A stretch of 64,000 bases of DNA, from the NCBI RefSeq assembly GCF_028389875.1, contig NC_084668.1:22187493-22251492 (forward strand), given 5' to 3'. The notes under the pieces are model-generated. The model worked only from the letters and a program-made list of their open reading frames with translations, made no database searches and was not told the origin of the DNA. This DNA comes from Rhea pennata. Lineage: Eukaryota; Chordata; Aves; Rheiformes; Rheidae. Shown piece after piece: positions 1 to 14,340 of the stretch. How positions within the stretch are numbered: the stretch's first letter is position 1; every line of letters starts with the position of its first letter. A program made the translations under genes and the position numbers.

Positions 1-2540
1 TGGTGATCTCCCAGCATGCAGCCAAAAGGTCCCACATTTAACTTAAGCAGAACCTGCATTAAGGGACAAGGTCTCCAACGAGTCCACGCGCCGTTTGAAA
101 CACTGAAGACAACTGACGGGGCAGGCAGGCAGATACAGCCCAGCTCTCAGAGGCTTCCCTTCCCTGCGGAAGGGTACGGAGCTGCAGCTTCCACTCAGAC
201 CTTTCTTAACAGTGTGCTTGAGGCTGCTGGCTGACCAGGTGGAAGCTGGTAAGGGAAGATCTTGCGTTCAGCTGGAGCTGTATTCCACCATGTGCCAGCA
301 GGCTGTCTCCATGCTGAGGTTCTAGAACGTACCATTAATGAATTTTCTCTTAAAACAAGATACATGACTAAAATCATGGGTGTTTTTCCTCAAAACATGC
401 AAGAGGAAGTAGCATTTTTCGTAACTCTTAAATTAATGTTGTCTTTATAATTGAGCTATGCTGTGAAAAGCACCTGTGAGAAAATGGTGCCCTTAAAGCA
501 TATTGCCTAGCACTTAAAAAAAAAAAAAAAAAAAAAAAAAAACACACCTGAAGAAGATTTTTTTACAGTGTGAGTTCAGTCACCAAATTAAGGTTCAAGA
601 ATATAAAGATTCATATAGCTGCCAGTCTGCTTTTTTTTTTTCTCCTTCTTGAGGATATGGTTTAATGTTAAATGTAACCCAGTACAATTGCTTGCTGCCA
701 TAGAAAGGTATTCTGTTTTTTGTTCTCCTCTTTTCCTCCCTGCCTCAACAACACCATCACTTGCATTCCTGCAAGTTGAATGAAGCTAGTGATAAATTTA
801 TCTGCTGGAACTATTCACTTTCTTCAGTGGGTTAGCTTTCTGTTGGATCAGGCGTTATGGTAGTACACAATTAGTGCTCAAATAGAGATAAATTAATCCA
901 ATAGAAAAAGCTGAGACTGTTCCTCAGACTGCTGATTTACACCAAATTAAGTATAATATAAAATTGAATACCAGCTTCTCAGCAAGTCAAGTTTTGGAGA
1001 TAGTGCCAGCACCTAAATGTAGTTGTGAACTAATTTAAGTCTTCCCTAGTCAGCATAATTAGTGTGAGACATCTCTAAAGTAACTACAAATGTTAGCCTA
1101 CATATCACTGCTTGAATTCTTATAGAGCGCTTTATGCACTCTGATCACAGGTGTTAACTAACACTTGCTAAAACCGTATTTTCAAGGGTGTTGCAATGTT
1201 TGGGCACAGTGAAGAACAGGATGTGGCCTTCTAAAGGCTGTAAGTGCCCAGATACAAGAATGACAAGCAAGTGAGGGGATGGGGTAGCCTTGAGATTAGG
1301 AAGAAGGCGAAGCTGGAATATTGTAGGAGTGCAGCAAGCTGAACAGTGATTGGTGGATTAAACTACTAAAATAAGGAGATAAACAGATGGCCAAGCAACT
1401 GTTCTGATGGAGAACATGATTTCCTGGGACAAGAGAGTCTTAGCGGCGTGTTCCTTATGTCCGTATTGCCGTCTTGCTCCTCTGAAAGATGTTACTGCCC
1501 TAGGGGTGGCAGAACAGAGTGCGTGTGTCTGAGATCTCGCAGTCAGGCATGAGCGCAAACCCATCTTCACCAGCAGCCTTAATGATCACTCATCTGTGAA
1601 CTAGGGCATCTGATGGCCAAGAGTCTATTTAATCTTCTGCAGCTGTAGTTACCAAATGTGATGGCATCCAAAGGGAGACAGTGAAAATGTGTGCTGAATT
1701 CAAACTGATACCTGCCAGCTTTACAAAGCTGTGTGTTTTTTCTCAATGACTACTCTACTCAGACTATTGCTATCTTAAGAGCAATGAGATGGGCATTTTT
1801 TGGTCCCTATTAACTTTTTGGCAACTTACTAGTGTGTGTACTAGGACTATAAGATGAATGCTAGCTAGGGGAAGAAGTTGCTTTAAAATTTAAGGCATCT
1901 TACCTCTGTACATGCTTAAGTCAGTATTCATATTGAACTGCACCAAAGACAAGTCTGTAAAGGGGAGAACTGGACATCTTTAGGATTTACTAGTAAATAC
2001 AGATATTTTTATTCATTAAGTAAGTTCCCCAAACTTTCAGACCAAGATTAGTCAAGAGGTAGGAACTTCAGAAAAATTTCAAATTATACCTATTAGGAGA
2101 ATAACACAATTTTTGATACTTGTGTTCTGCCTAATGATGAGAAATTGGGTCTATGTTAAAGAATAAATGTTGCTGACTATAGTTGGGTCTTGATTTGTTG
2201 CTAGTGAGTACCAATTGAGAATCTGTGCCTAGATGGCTAAGTAACAAATAATGCTGTAAAGTACCAGCAGTTGTTTACCTAACTTGAATGTAGATTGCCA
2301 AATACTGGCATACCAACCCATATTTCAGGTGTTTTACTTGTCTCTTAGTTGTTCCATAGTTTCCATTTGAAGTTTTGAAGTCATGTTTAAATTTGACTCA
2401 GAAGTATAAATATGTGGCTGTAGAACTTGTCAGTTATTTTGCTTAGCTGAGGCTGTGGTAAAATGCAATGCTTTATGAATGGAATTCTGAAGAAGTTAGA
2501 GCAAATGCATAAGTACTGAATACTAAATTCTCTTTAACAG
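1..2540. other. Non-coding, probably SSB intron 1
   Basis: No exon is recognisable here. The stretch ends in a pyrimidine-rich acceptor (tctctttaacag) in front of the first SSB coding exon, so the right part is intron. Human SSB has a non-coding first exon and a CpG promoter; no CpG-rich block is visible here, so that exon probably lies left of the window. The only obvious element is a run of 27 A at 516-542. Short open frames in this stretch look like chance. Confidence 0.6.
516..542 (+). repeat. 27-A homopolymer
   Basis: Uninterrupted A run, possibly a decayed retroposon tail; no element identified upstream. Confidence 0.9.
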
Positions 2541-2615
2541 CTAGTGAAAATGGCTGAAAATGGAGATGGTGAAAATATGTCTATCTTGGAAAGCAAAATA
2601 TGTCAGCAAATTGAG
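2541..2615 (+). CDS. SSB: SSB first coding exon
   Basis: Nine bases of 5' UTR follow the acceptor, then ATG at 2550 with A at -3 and G at +4. It encodes residues 1-22, ends IE in phase 0, and has donor GTATG. Confidence 0.93.
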
Positions 2616-5600
2616 GTATGTTCATTTTATTGTTTGGGATCTGGACTCAGATGTAGTTTTGGAGAAATTAATTGGTAGGGACTTAGCTGACTTGAAGTTA
2701 TAGTAAGTTAGATTTTTTTTTTTTAAGAATGGAAGATTTTTTTACAGGTGTATAACAGGTATTTAATGCAATAAGATCATTCAAATATAGTGCAAGTTTG
2801 AAAGCTACTCTTGTCTAGAGTTGCTTGTGAGATGACTATTTAGAAACAAAAGTTTAACTTGCTAACATTTTAGTTATTACTTTATAGGCGGGCAAGTAAA
2901 TGTATCATTAAACAATTTATTACCATGTTCATTGGGGTTGTTCCATGTATGCCAAAGGGAAGATGCATTTTAATATTTATATGTCTTAAATTATTGGAAA
3001 AAAATTATTAGCACATTGCATAACTTGCTGTTATGATTTACTGCTTTGTAATTTGTTGCTACAAGATGCAACTAAACTTTTGTGCTTGCTTTCGATGAAC
3101 TACTTCTCACTTGAGAGGCTTAGAGGGTTACCCTCTGATGAAAGATTGAAGATGCCACTTAAAAGGACATCTAGAATAAAGCCTTCTTAACGAAGGATGA
3201 AAATACAGCTGTACCTGATGCCATCAGCATATGGAGTAATAGTCATTACTTACAAAATAACAATAGAGATTAAAGGAAAAACAGATCAAAAGGCTAGACC
3301 TGAGCTAATGCGAGCCTCAGGTAAACAACAGGGAGAAGTACTGCTATAAAATTTGCACTGACCCTTTATAAAGCACAATAATATTGGTGGAAAGACTTGA
3401 ATTTATACTGTAGATTAAAGCATTTGACCCTAATTAGATGACTGCTAATAAGCAAAAGAATAATCTGATGAACAAGTCTTGTGTATGAAATGAAATTTCT
3501 CATCTGTGCATCATTCTGTTCTTCCCATGCTGGACATAATCAGAATGAGAACACAGTAAATAAAAACTTTTTTTTTTTAATCTTCAAGTAGTTTATTGAA
3601 TGAGACCTAGAATTCTAGCCTGAACAGATGACTTCTTAGGGTACCAAATACTGTGTTCTTGCCTATACATTTCTTAAGTAAGGACCAGAATTTGAATCTG
3701 TTGGTGAGAGGTTTGACTTGTGACTCTGTGGAGCTCAATCAGGTTGATGGATAATTATGTTAGCAGAATACTGCTTCTAGGCAAAGCTGCAATCTAACTC
3801 TGCCTTATTACAGTCCCACTAGATGAAGCGTTCTTAATGGCTTTATTGCAACAAACTTTTGGAAAATGTCAAATTAAGGCAGGAAGTAATAATTTCAGCA
3901 TTTCTAATTGTTTATCAACATCATGAATTTTCATACCTTTCCATCTACTGCAGTAAACTGTCAAATGAAAAAGAACTTTTAAGACTGAATACTTGAAGAC
4001 AAATCTTTTCTTGTTTTTGCCTGCCTCCTCTCCTCTGCAGTACTACTTCGGTGATCACAATCTACCAAGAGACAAGTTCTTAAAGGAGCAGATCAAACTG
4101 GATGATGGCTGGGTGCCTTTAGAAATTATGATCAAATTTAACAGGTAAAACAAAGAACAGCGAAGCTGGATGGGTGGGTAACATCCAGCTATTTACTGCT
4201 GTTTTGGGCCAAACATCTCTGGTTTGCATGTACAGCTCCTATTGCTGTCTTAACATTTGACTTCAGCTTAGCCCATGTCATTGACAACCTGTGTCTGCTT
4301 ACTCAACAGATTAAGTCGTCTTTCAAAAGATTTTGGTGTTATAGTAGAAGCGTTAAAAAAATCCAAGACTGGTCTAATGGAAATAAATGAAGACAAAACT
4401 AAAATCAGAAGATCTCCAAACAAACCTCTTCCTGAATTAAATGACCAGTATAAAACTGCAATTAAAAACAGATCAGTATATGTTGTAAGTAAACTTCTCC
4501 TTTGCTTTGTGCTGTTCTGCATGACTTTGAAAACCATCTAGCTAAAGTAAAGCTTGAATTAACTTATACTAGATGTTCAGGTTTTCAAGTTGTACTTGTC
4601 AGTCACTGAGTATATTAGTAATAAATGTCTGTTGAAATCTCAGCGTCTCTTGCATGTAACTGAAGTCCAATGTTATCTTGCAGAAAGGCTTTCCAGTAGA
4701 TGCAACTCTTGATGATATCAAAGAATGGCTTGAGGATAAAGGTCCAGTTGAAAACATTCAAATGAGGCGAACGCTGCAGAAAACATTTAAGGTAGCTCTT
4801 GTGATGAACAGCTGGACACAGGGCAGGGGTGTCTCCTGGAGAACATCCAATACTCAATTTTTCTAATACTTAATGTCTTTGATCTTTTAACAGGGATCAA
4901 TATTTGCAGTTTTTGATAGTGTTGAATCTGCTAAAAAGTTCACAGAGATCCCGAATCAGAAGTACAAGGACACAGAGCTGATAGTGCTTTTCAAGTAAGT
5001 TCCCTTAACTGATGAGTGAACTAATAATGCTCAGGTGTGCATTTAGACAAAAACCTGGCTTGATCTGAGCAGTAGAAGTTTCTACATTGTTGTACAGGTA
5101 TCTACAGTTGTACCTTTAGAGATTAGCACCTCAACTTCTAAAGATAGTCTCTGCTGTTTCTTAGCTACTGCAGTCTTCTGAAGTAATTATAATGGAATAG
5201 TGTAATAGGTAGCATTAACTTATTTTCTATTCTATTAAAGAGAGGAGTATTGTACAAAGAAGAATGAAGAAAGGAAACAAAACAAAGTAGAAGCTAAAGC
5301 AAGAGCTAAACAGTAAGTAATTATCAATGGAAGTGTGTGGATTTATCATCTGGTGACGCTTCAACCAACTCTGAACTGATCTTAAATTTTCTACAGGGAA
5401 AAAGAAGAAAAACAGAAACAAGCAGCAGATGCTGAAATGGTATGGATTTCTTAAATCTCTACACGTGAAAACTGTCTAATTAATCTTTCATGGGTTTTCA
5501 ATCCACAAGTAATTAATACAAACATGCTGCTACAGCATGTTTGTAGACCTGTGGGATATTTAGAGCTTCAAGTTCTAGATTAGAACATTTTTCTTCTACA

Positions 5601-7917
5601 AAGTCACTTTAGCTTTTACAACTGAACTACAGTAAGACTTCATTGGTCATGGTTACATTTCACTTTCAAGAAACAAATTTTGTTCAAAGGATCATATCTG
5701 GAATTGAATTGCTAAGCACATTACCTGTTTAGAAGTGATCCTCAGTGCGTCAAAGGGATGATCTGTGGCATTTCTAGGGTCCAGAAAGGATTAATTTTGT
5801 TGTATAGGTTCTTAGCCTGAGGTCGCAGCCTTCAAAAAAAACAGCTGTTTAGCAAAATTGTGGTAGTATAACTATCTTAGGGGAAGGAGTACTAAATTCT
5901 GCATAACTGTGTCATAATAAAATTAAGAGAAAAACATGCAGACCTTGAATATAAGCATAAATAAGCTGTGCAGTAAAAATACTTGGCTTACTGACAGTGC
6001 TAGAGGGATCCACTTCAGTTGCTTATTAGAACAGTTGCTTATTAGTTGCTTATTAGAACACACTAGTGTGTTCTAATAGTTTTAGGGTTGAGGGGAAAAA
6101 TCAAATACTCAAGTGTGACTTTCTTTAGCAAATATCTATTTTTTTAATTTTATTTAGAAATCTTTGGAAGAAAAGACAGGATGTCTTCTGAAGTTTTTTG
6201 GTGATCTTGATGATCAAACATGCAGAGAAGATCTCCACGCAGTATTTTCTGATCATGGAGAAATCAGATGGATACACTTTGTCAGAGGTGCAAAGGAGGT
6301 CAGTAGATTCTTAGACAATGCGTTCAATGTTGGTCTAGAATCTGAAACTGAGTGATTAAAACGCTTGTGCTCTTGCAAGCACTGTAAGGAATTTATTCTT
6401 TGAATTGTGGAACTACATGATACTTGAGTGAATTCACTCAAATTCTCTCAGAATCACAGATTGTCTTCTCACTTGATAAGGTCAAAGGAGACTGAGAATA
6501 TTTGTTAGGACTGTCTCAGATTTTTGCTTCAGCCTTGACAGAGTAATAAATTGCTTGTCAGAGTAATGAATGTGCTGAGGTACCCAACAGGATATGCTGT
6601 CCATCATTCTAGCTGAATGTTCTTCCAGTAAGACTCAAATGCAACCTTTTTCTTTTTAAGGGTATTATCCTATTTAAGGATGTTGCAAAAGAAGCTCTGG
6701 AAAAAGCCAAAGAAGCGCATAATGGAAACTTACAACTTCGGAACAAGGATGTTACATGGGAAGTGCTAGAAGGAGATGCAGAGAAAGAAGCTCTAAAAAA
6801 AATACTGGAAGATCAGCAGGAATTGTTAAAACAGAAAACAAAAGGTCCTCTTAGTGGTTTAAATTTTTAGTGTCCTACTAGTTTCACTGTGTGAAAATAA
6901 GTTAAATACTGAAGCATAATGATGACTGCAAAGCTTTTGTTAAAGCTTTCCACTTGAGAAGTGAATGACAAAGTTCCTGACATCTTATGTCCCAACAGGA
7001 CGCAAGCTTAAAGGAAAAGGACGAGGTGGGAAGATACCTCAAGGTGCACATAAAGGGAAAGTACAGTTTCAAGGCAAGAAAACAAAGTTTGAGAATGATG
7101 AAGAAGGTGAAGATAATATTAAAACAGGTAAATCATTTTGTGCACTGGATGCATCATCCTCATTATGTGGGCTACTATGCTGGCCATGTCATGTTTCTTG
7201 CGAATATTTCAAGGTTGGTCATATACTGTAGTATTTTGTTCTCTGTCAGTACTGGTATGGGAACTTTAAGGGTCTTCTGCTTTGATTCCTTCTGGCAACT
7301 GAAATTCTTGCCCCCAAAATCATGTTAATTACTAGATAACTGTGGCTGTATTATAACTGTTCCAAATATTGTAGCTTGCTGTCAGCAACATTGCACAGCT
7401 ATGCAAACCCAGTGTCTCTTGAATAGTACCTTTTTGTTTTTGATAAAAGACTGGACATATAGTCCAATAGTTCTGGACAGTGGTGTATGGCTTGAATGAT
7501 GCAAGAACTAAACTGCTGTTCACTAGATACAGAACCCAGAACTAGTTCCTCTTATCCTCCCTTCTCATCTCTCTTCTGTGAAGCTATTCAGGGAAGAAAC
7601 TTCAGAGTAGATATCTTGGAACACGTAAAAGTTTTAAGTTGCAATAATGAGTAATCAATCCGCTATCATAACAATAGCTGTGGATAAACTAGAACCCATC
7701 CTTGGGCTACATTATAAGAACACTGTTTCAGTATTTCAGTAAGTTTACATTTTAGAAGACTTCAGGTAATATTGAAAGGCTTCCTTTTACCATAAATAAC
7801 TACTGATTCAATCTTGCAGAACCAGCAAGTCCCAAGAAGAGACCACTAGAGGAAACTGAGAAAGAAGAACCTGCACCAAAACAGCTGAAAACAGAAAATG
7901 GAGACGGAGAGCAGTAA
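2550..7917 (+). CDS. SSB: Lupus La protein / Sjogren syndrome antigen B
   Basis: La is a nuclear RNA chaperone that binds the UUU-OH end of RNA polymerase III transcripts, protecting pre-tRNAs and other small RNAs, and also affects translation of some mRNAs. Coding exons: 2550-2615, 4041-4144, 4310-4484, 4684-4791, 4894-4994, 5241-5312, 5397-5439, 6158-6298, 6661-6844, 6999-7127 and 7820-7917. They total 1221 nt, all with GT-AG junctions and matching phases, giving 406 residues against 408 in human. The La motif spans about residues 7-99, with [13 protein letters not shown] at 23-35 and the oligo-U-binding Gln20, Tyr23, Tyr24, Asp33 and Phe35 all present. RRM1 is about 111-187 and the C-terminal RRM about 224-330. 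A basic tail follows ([10 protein letters not shown], then PKKRP). The start at 2550 gives MAENGDGEN, like other La proteins. The gene converges on METTL5. Confidence 0.97.
4041..4144 (+). CDS. SSB: SSB exon, La motif part 1
   Basis: Residues 23-57, core of the La winged-helix motif ([13 protein letters not shown], then [12 protein letters not shown]). Acceptor ctctgcag, donor GTAAAA; the Arg codon AG|A is split. Confidence 0.95.
4310..4484 (+). CDS. SSB: SSB exon, La motif end to RRM1 start
   Basis: Residues 57-115. Encodes the end of the La motif ([14 protein letters not shown]) and the first RRM1 strand (RSVYV). Donor GTAAGT directly after GTT. Confidence 0.95.
4684..4791 (+). CDS. SSB: SSB exon, RRM1
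   Basis: Residues 116-151: [20 protein letters not shown] then [13 protein letters not shown]. Phase 0 at both ends. The reading frame continues into the intron to a stop near 4866, so retention would truncate the protein. Confidence 0.95.
4894..4994 (+). CDS. SSB: SSB exon, RRM1 end
   Basis: Residues 152-185: [16 protein letters not shown] is the RNP1-equivalent strand of the first RRM. Acceptor tttaacag, donor GTAAGT. Confidence 0.95.
5241..5312 (+). CDS. SSB: SSB exon, charged linker
   Basis: Residues 185-209, a Lys/Glu-rich helical linker between the RRMs ([18 protein letters not shown]). Acceptor tctattaaag, donor GTAAGT. Confidence 0.92.
5397..5439 (+). CDS. SSB: SSB exon, short linker exon
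   Basis: Only 43 nt, residues 209-223 ([14 protein letters not shown]). Acceptor ttctacag, donor GTATGG. Phase agrees on both sides. Confidence 0.9.
5517..5545. repeat. Perfect 13-bp-arm hairpin in SSB intron
   Basis: TACAAACATGCTG (5517-5529), loop CTA, then its exact reverse complement (5533-5545). It sits 77 nt downstream of an exon and would fold in the pre-mRNA. No snoRNA or miRNA identity is recognised. Confidence 0.8.
6051..6078. repeat. Perfect 28-bp palindrome in SSB intron
   Basis: The 28 bases equal their own reverse complement, centred between 6064 and 6065 at CACTAGTG. The left side is preceded by direct repeats of GCTTATTA between about 6020 and 6055. It lies 80 nt upstream of the next SSB exon. 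Confidence 0.85.
6158..6298 (+). CDS. SSB: SSB exon, second RRM
   Basis: Residues 224-270: [19 protein letters not shown], then the [14 protein letters not shown] strand. Phase 0 at both ends, 141 nt, donor GTCAGT. Confidence 0.95.
6661..6844 (+). CDS. SSB: SSB exon, second RRM end
   Basis: Residues 271-332: [16 protein letters not shown], then [16 protein letters not shown] and the C-terminal helix [15 protein letters not shown] typical of the La xRRM. Acceptor tctttttaag. Confidence 0.95.
6999..7127 (+). CDS. SSB: SSB exon, basic tail
   Basis: Residues 332-375: Gly/Lys/Arg-rich short basic motif ([11 protein letters not shown]), then [19 protein letters not shown], where family members carry localisation and phosphorylation signals. 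Acceptor cccaacag, donor GTAAAT. Confidence 0.93.
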
Positions 7918-7923
7918 TACTAA

Positions 7924-7945
7924 AATAAAAATCATTGTTTTTATT
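7924..7945. terminator. Face-to-face poly(A) signals of SSB and METTL5
   Basis: AATAAAAA at 7924-7931 on the plus strand, spacer TCATTG, and TTTTTATT at 7938-7945, which is AATAAAAA on the minus strand. The plus copy lies just past the SSB stop; the minus copy starts 10 nt past the METTL5 stop (7957-7955). Which signals are used is not shown by sequence alone. Confidence 0.65.
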
Positions 7946-7954
7946 AGTCCATTT

Positions 7955-12130
<4,176 letters not shown>

Positions 12131-12239
12131 CTGAGAAAAATAAACGTGTGATCAGTTGTAATGCTCTAATACACACAAGACGTTGTCTTGAGAAGCCGAT
12201 TTATACTTAAAATCTCATTTTATTTCTCGGCAGCTCCCA

Positions 12240-12540
12240 GGGTGTTTTCATGCGGCAGGCAGTAAGGAGGCCTGTGCCGGCGCGGCTGCGGCGGCACCGC
12301 GGGGCCCTGCACGCCCGCCCCCCTCCCCCGCCGCGCCGCAGCCAGCGCCAGGCCCCGGCCGCCGCCGCCGCCACTCACCGCGGCCGGGCCGGGCCGGGCC
12401 GGGCCGAGCGCCCGCGCACTTCCTCTTCCGGCGCCGGGCCCCGCCCCCAGGCCCCGCCGGGCGCCGCGCAGGCGCAGACGCAGCCCAGCGCGGCCCGGCC
12501 CGGCGGGCTGCGCGCAGCTGCGCACCTGCGGCGGTTAAGC
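12240..12540. promoter_or_regulatory. CpG-island promoter of METTL5
   Basis: Very GC- and CpG-rich, TATA-less. It holds ETS-like CTTCCGG (12425-12431), an NRF1-like GCGCAGGCGC (12466-12475), and four GGG tracts spaced by CC (12386-12403), a potential G-quadruplex. These are motif matches, not measured binding. Confidence 0.65.
12379..12430 (-). other. METTL5: METTL5 non-coding exon 1 (approximate)
   Basis: Minus strand reads ...GGCCGCG then GTGAGT (donor at 12378-12373), matching the acceptor before the first coding exon. The 5' boundary is a guess, based on ETS-like GGAAG elements at about 12420-12431. The exon is non-coding. Confidence 0.55.
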
Positions 12541-13099
12541 GTAAACAAAACCCGCCTTTCCCTTTCCTCCCCCCTTAACAAATGTGAGCTGCGGGTGTCA
12601 CACGCTACAGCGAGGGTGAAGGCTCGTTAAGGGGTAGCGCTGCGAGCATCTAGCGCTTTGCGATGCTGCTGCGCGGGTCTGTCTCCCCGCGCCGTCTCCG
12701 CGCTCCAGGTGACGACAGCCCCGCTAGGAACAGGGAGAAGTCTAACGCGTTTCCACCTGCCCCGGGGAAAGGGCAGTCACTAGAAGGAAACAAAACGAAA
12801 ACCGACAGAAACCCAGGCGAACTTGTTTTCATCCTCTTCCTTCCCTGGAGCTGCGGCGGCAGGCCGGCCCTCCGCGCCCAGGCGGCGGCGCGGGCGGGCC
12901 GGCGGGGGGAGCGCCCGGCCGCCCGCGCTGGTTGTGGTGTTCGTCGGGCAGAAAGCCTGCTTCTTGTTAAGGGGCTTTTTTCTTTATGTTTTGCACTATA
13001 GCTGGAAATCTATCCACAGAGATTTAAAAATCTCTATTACAAGCTGACAGTATGTGAGCCTTGGTAATTATATATATATAAAAAAAAAAAACCAACCAA

Positions 13100-14340
13100 C
13101 CAACCCAGCCCCTGCGGGCGCCCGCGCTCGCCCTTCCGCCCGCGGCAGAGCGCAGCCCGCCTTCGGAAGCGCCGCTCGGCGGCCGCCCCGTGCCGCCCGC
13201 CGGGCGGCCGTTGGCGCAGAAGATGGCGGCCGCGCACTGGCCCCTCGCGCTCCGGGGCTCCTTGCGCCCAGCTTTCACTGCCCGGCCGCGGGACAGGCGG
13301 CGACACCTCGCGCGGCGGCGGCGCGGCCCGCGCACCTGCGCGCTGGCGGGGCGGGCAGCGCAGGGAAGGGGCGGGCGGATGGCAGGGGAGGTGCCGGCAG
13401 CGGCAGGAGGAGGGGGCGGGCAGGGTGCCGGTTGCCGGCTATCGCGAGAGGGAGGCGCCGCGGGGAGGGGAGGGGAGGCAGGCAGGGCGGCGGGGGGAGC
13501 CCCGGAGGCCGGCGCAGCCGTAGCGGCTCCTCAGTGTCCCATCATGGCGGGGGCCGGCGCCAGCGGCCGGGAAAAGCGGGCGACGGCGGCGCGGCTGAAG
13601 GCGGCGCTGGGCGGAGAGAGCGGCGCGGTGGCGGCGGGCGAGCTGCGGGCGCTGCTGGAGCGGGTGCTGGCGCCGGCGGCGGGCCCGGGCGGCGGCGGCG
13701 AGGCGGCGGCCGAGGCGCTGGAGTGGTGCCGCTGCCTGCTGTCGGGCGGCGAGCCGTGGGACAGCTTCGTGCAAGCCGTGCGGGCCTACGACCCGGCCAC
13801 GCTGTGCGGCCTGGTGTGGACGGCCAACTTCGTGGCCTACCGGTGCCGGACGTGCGGCATCTCGCCCTGCATGAGCCTGTGCGCCGAGTGCTTCCACCAG
13901 GGCGAGCACGCCGGGCACGACTACAACATGTTCCGGAGCCAGGCGGGGGGCGCCTGCGACTGCGGCGACAGCAACGTCATGCGGGAGGCCGGGTGAGCGC
14001 CGCGCCGCGCCGCGCCGGGCCGGGCCGGGCCGCCTGCGGGGGGCGGGCACCTGCCGCCCCGGGGGACGCGGCCCCGCCGCGTGTGCGCGGCGCCCTGTCC
14101 GCCCGCCGCCTTCCGCCGAGCCGGGGGGGGGGGGGGGGCGGCACCTGCTTCCGCCGAGGCGGCCCGGCGGCGCCGCCCCTCACCGCGGCCCGAGCCGGGG
14201 TCAGGCGAGGCAGGCAGCGCGGCTCCCGGCTGGCGGCCTCGGCCCCGCGCCGCTGGCCAGCAGCGCCGCCGGAACAGGTCCGCACCTCGCGCGAGCGCGC
14301 AGAGGAGCAGCTGGAGAAAGAGGGAGCCATTTCCGTGCGT
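13100..14340. promoter_or_regulatory. CpG island with UBR3 promoter and exon 1
   Basis: Extremely CpG-rich block around UBR3 exon 1. AAGATGGCGGC at 13220-13230 matches the YY1 element often found just downstream of TATA-less start sites, so transcription may begin near 13200. A run of 16 G lies at 14123-14138. Confidence 0.7.
13544..13992 (+). CDS. UBR3: UBR3 exon 1 (UBR box)
   Basis: Residues 1-149. An Ala/Gly-rich start, then [38 protein letters not shown] and most of the UBR box, ending DSNVMREAG. Donor GTGAGC. The frame is also open upstream, with in-frame ATGs at 13223 and 13379. Confidence 0.93.

Noticed and set aside
28..240. Small frame starting near 16 as an upstream gene
   Set aside because: It is 72 codons with no domain, no conserved pattern and no splice or poly(A) context.
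1..450. SSB promoter or first exon at the left edge
   Set aside because: There is no CpG-rich block, no consensus donor in a plausible place and no recognisable 5' UTR, so it cannot be supported.
6965..7231. An independent small gene between SSB exons
   Set aside because: The coding part (6999-7127) is the SSB basic-tail exon; the rest is read-through into introns.
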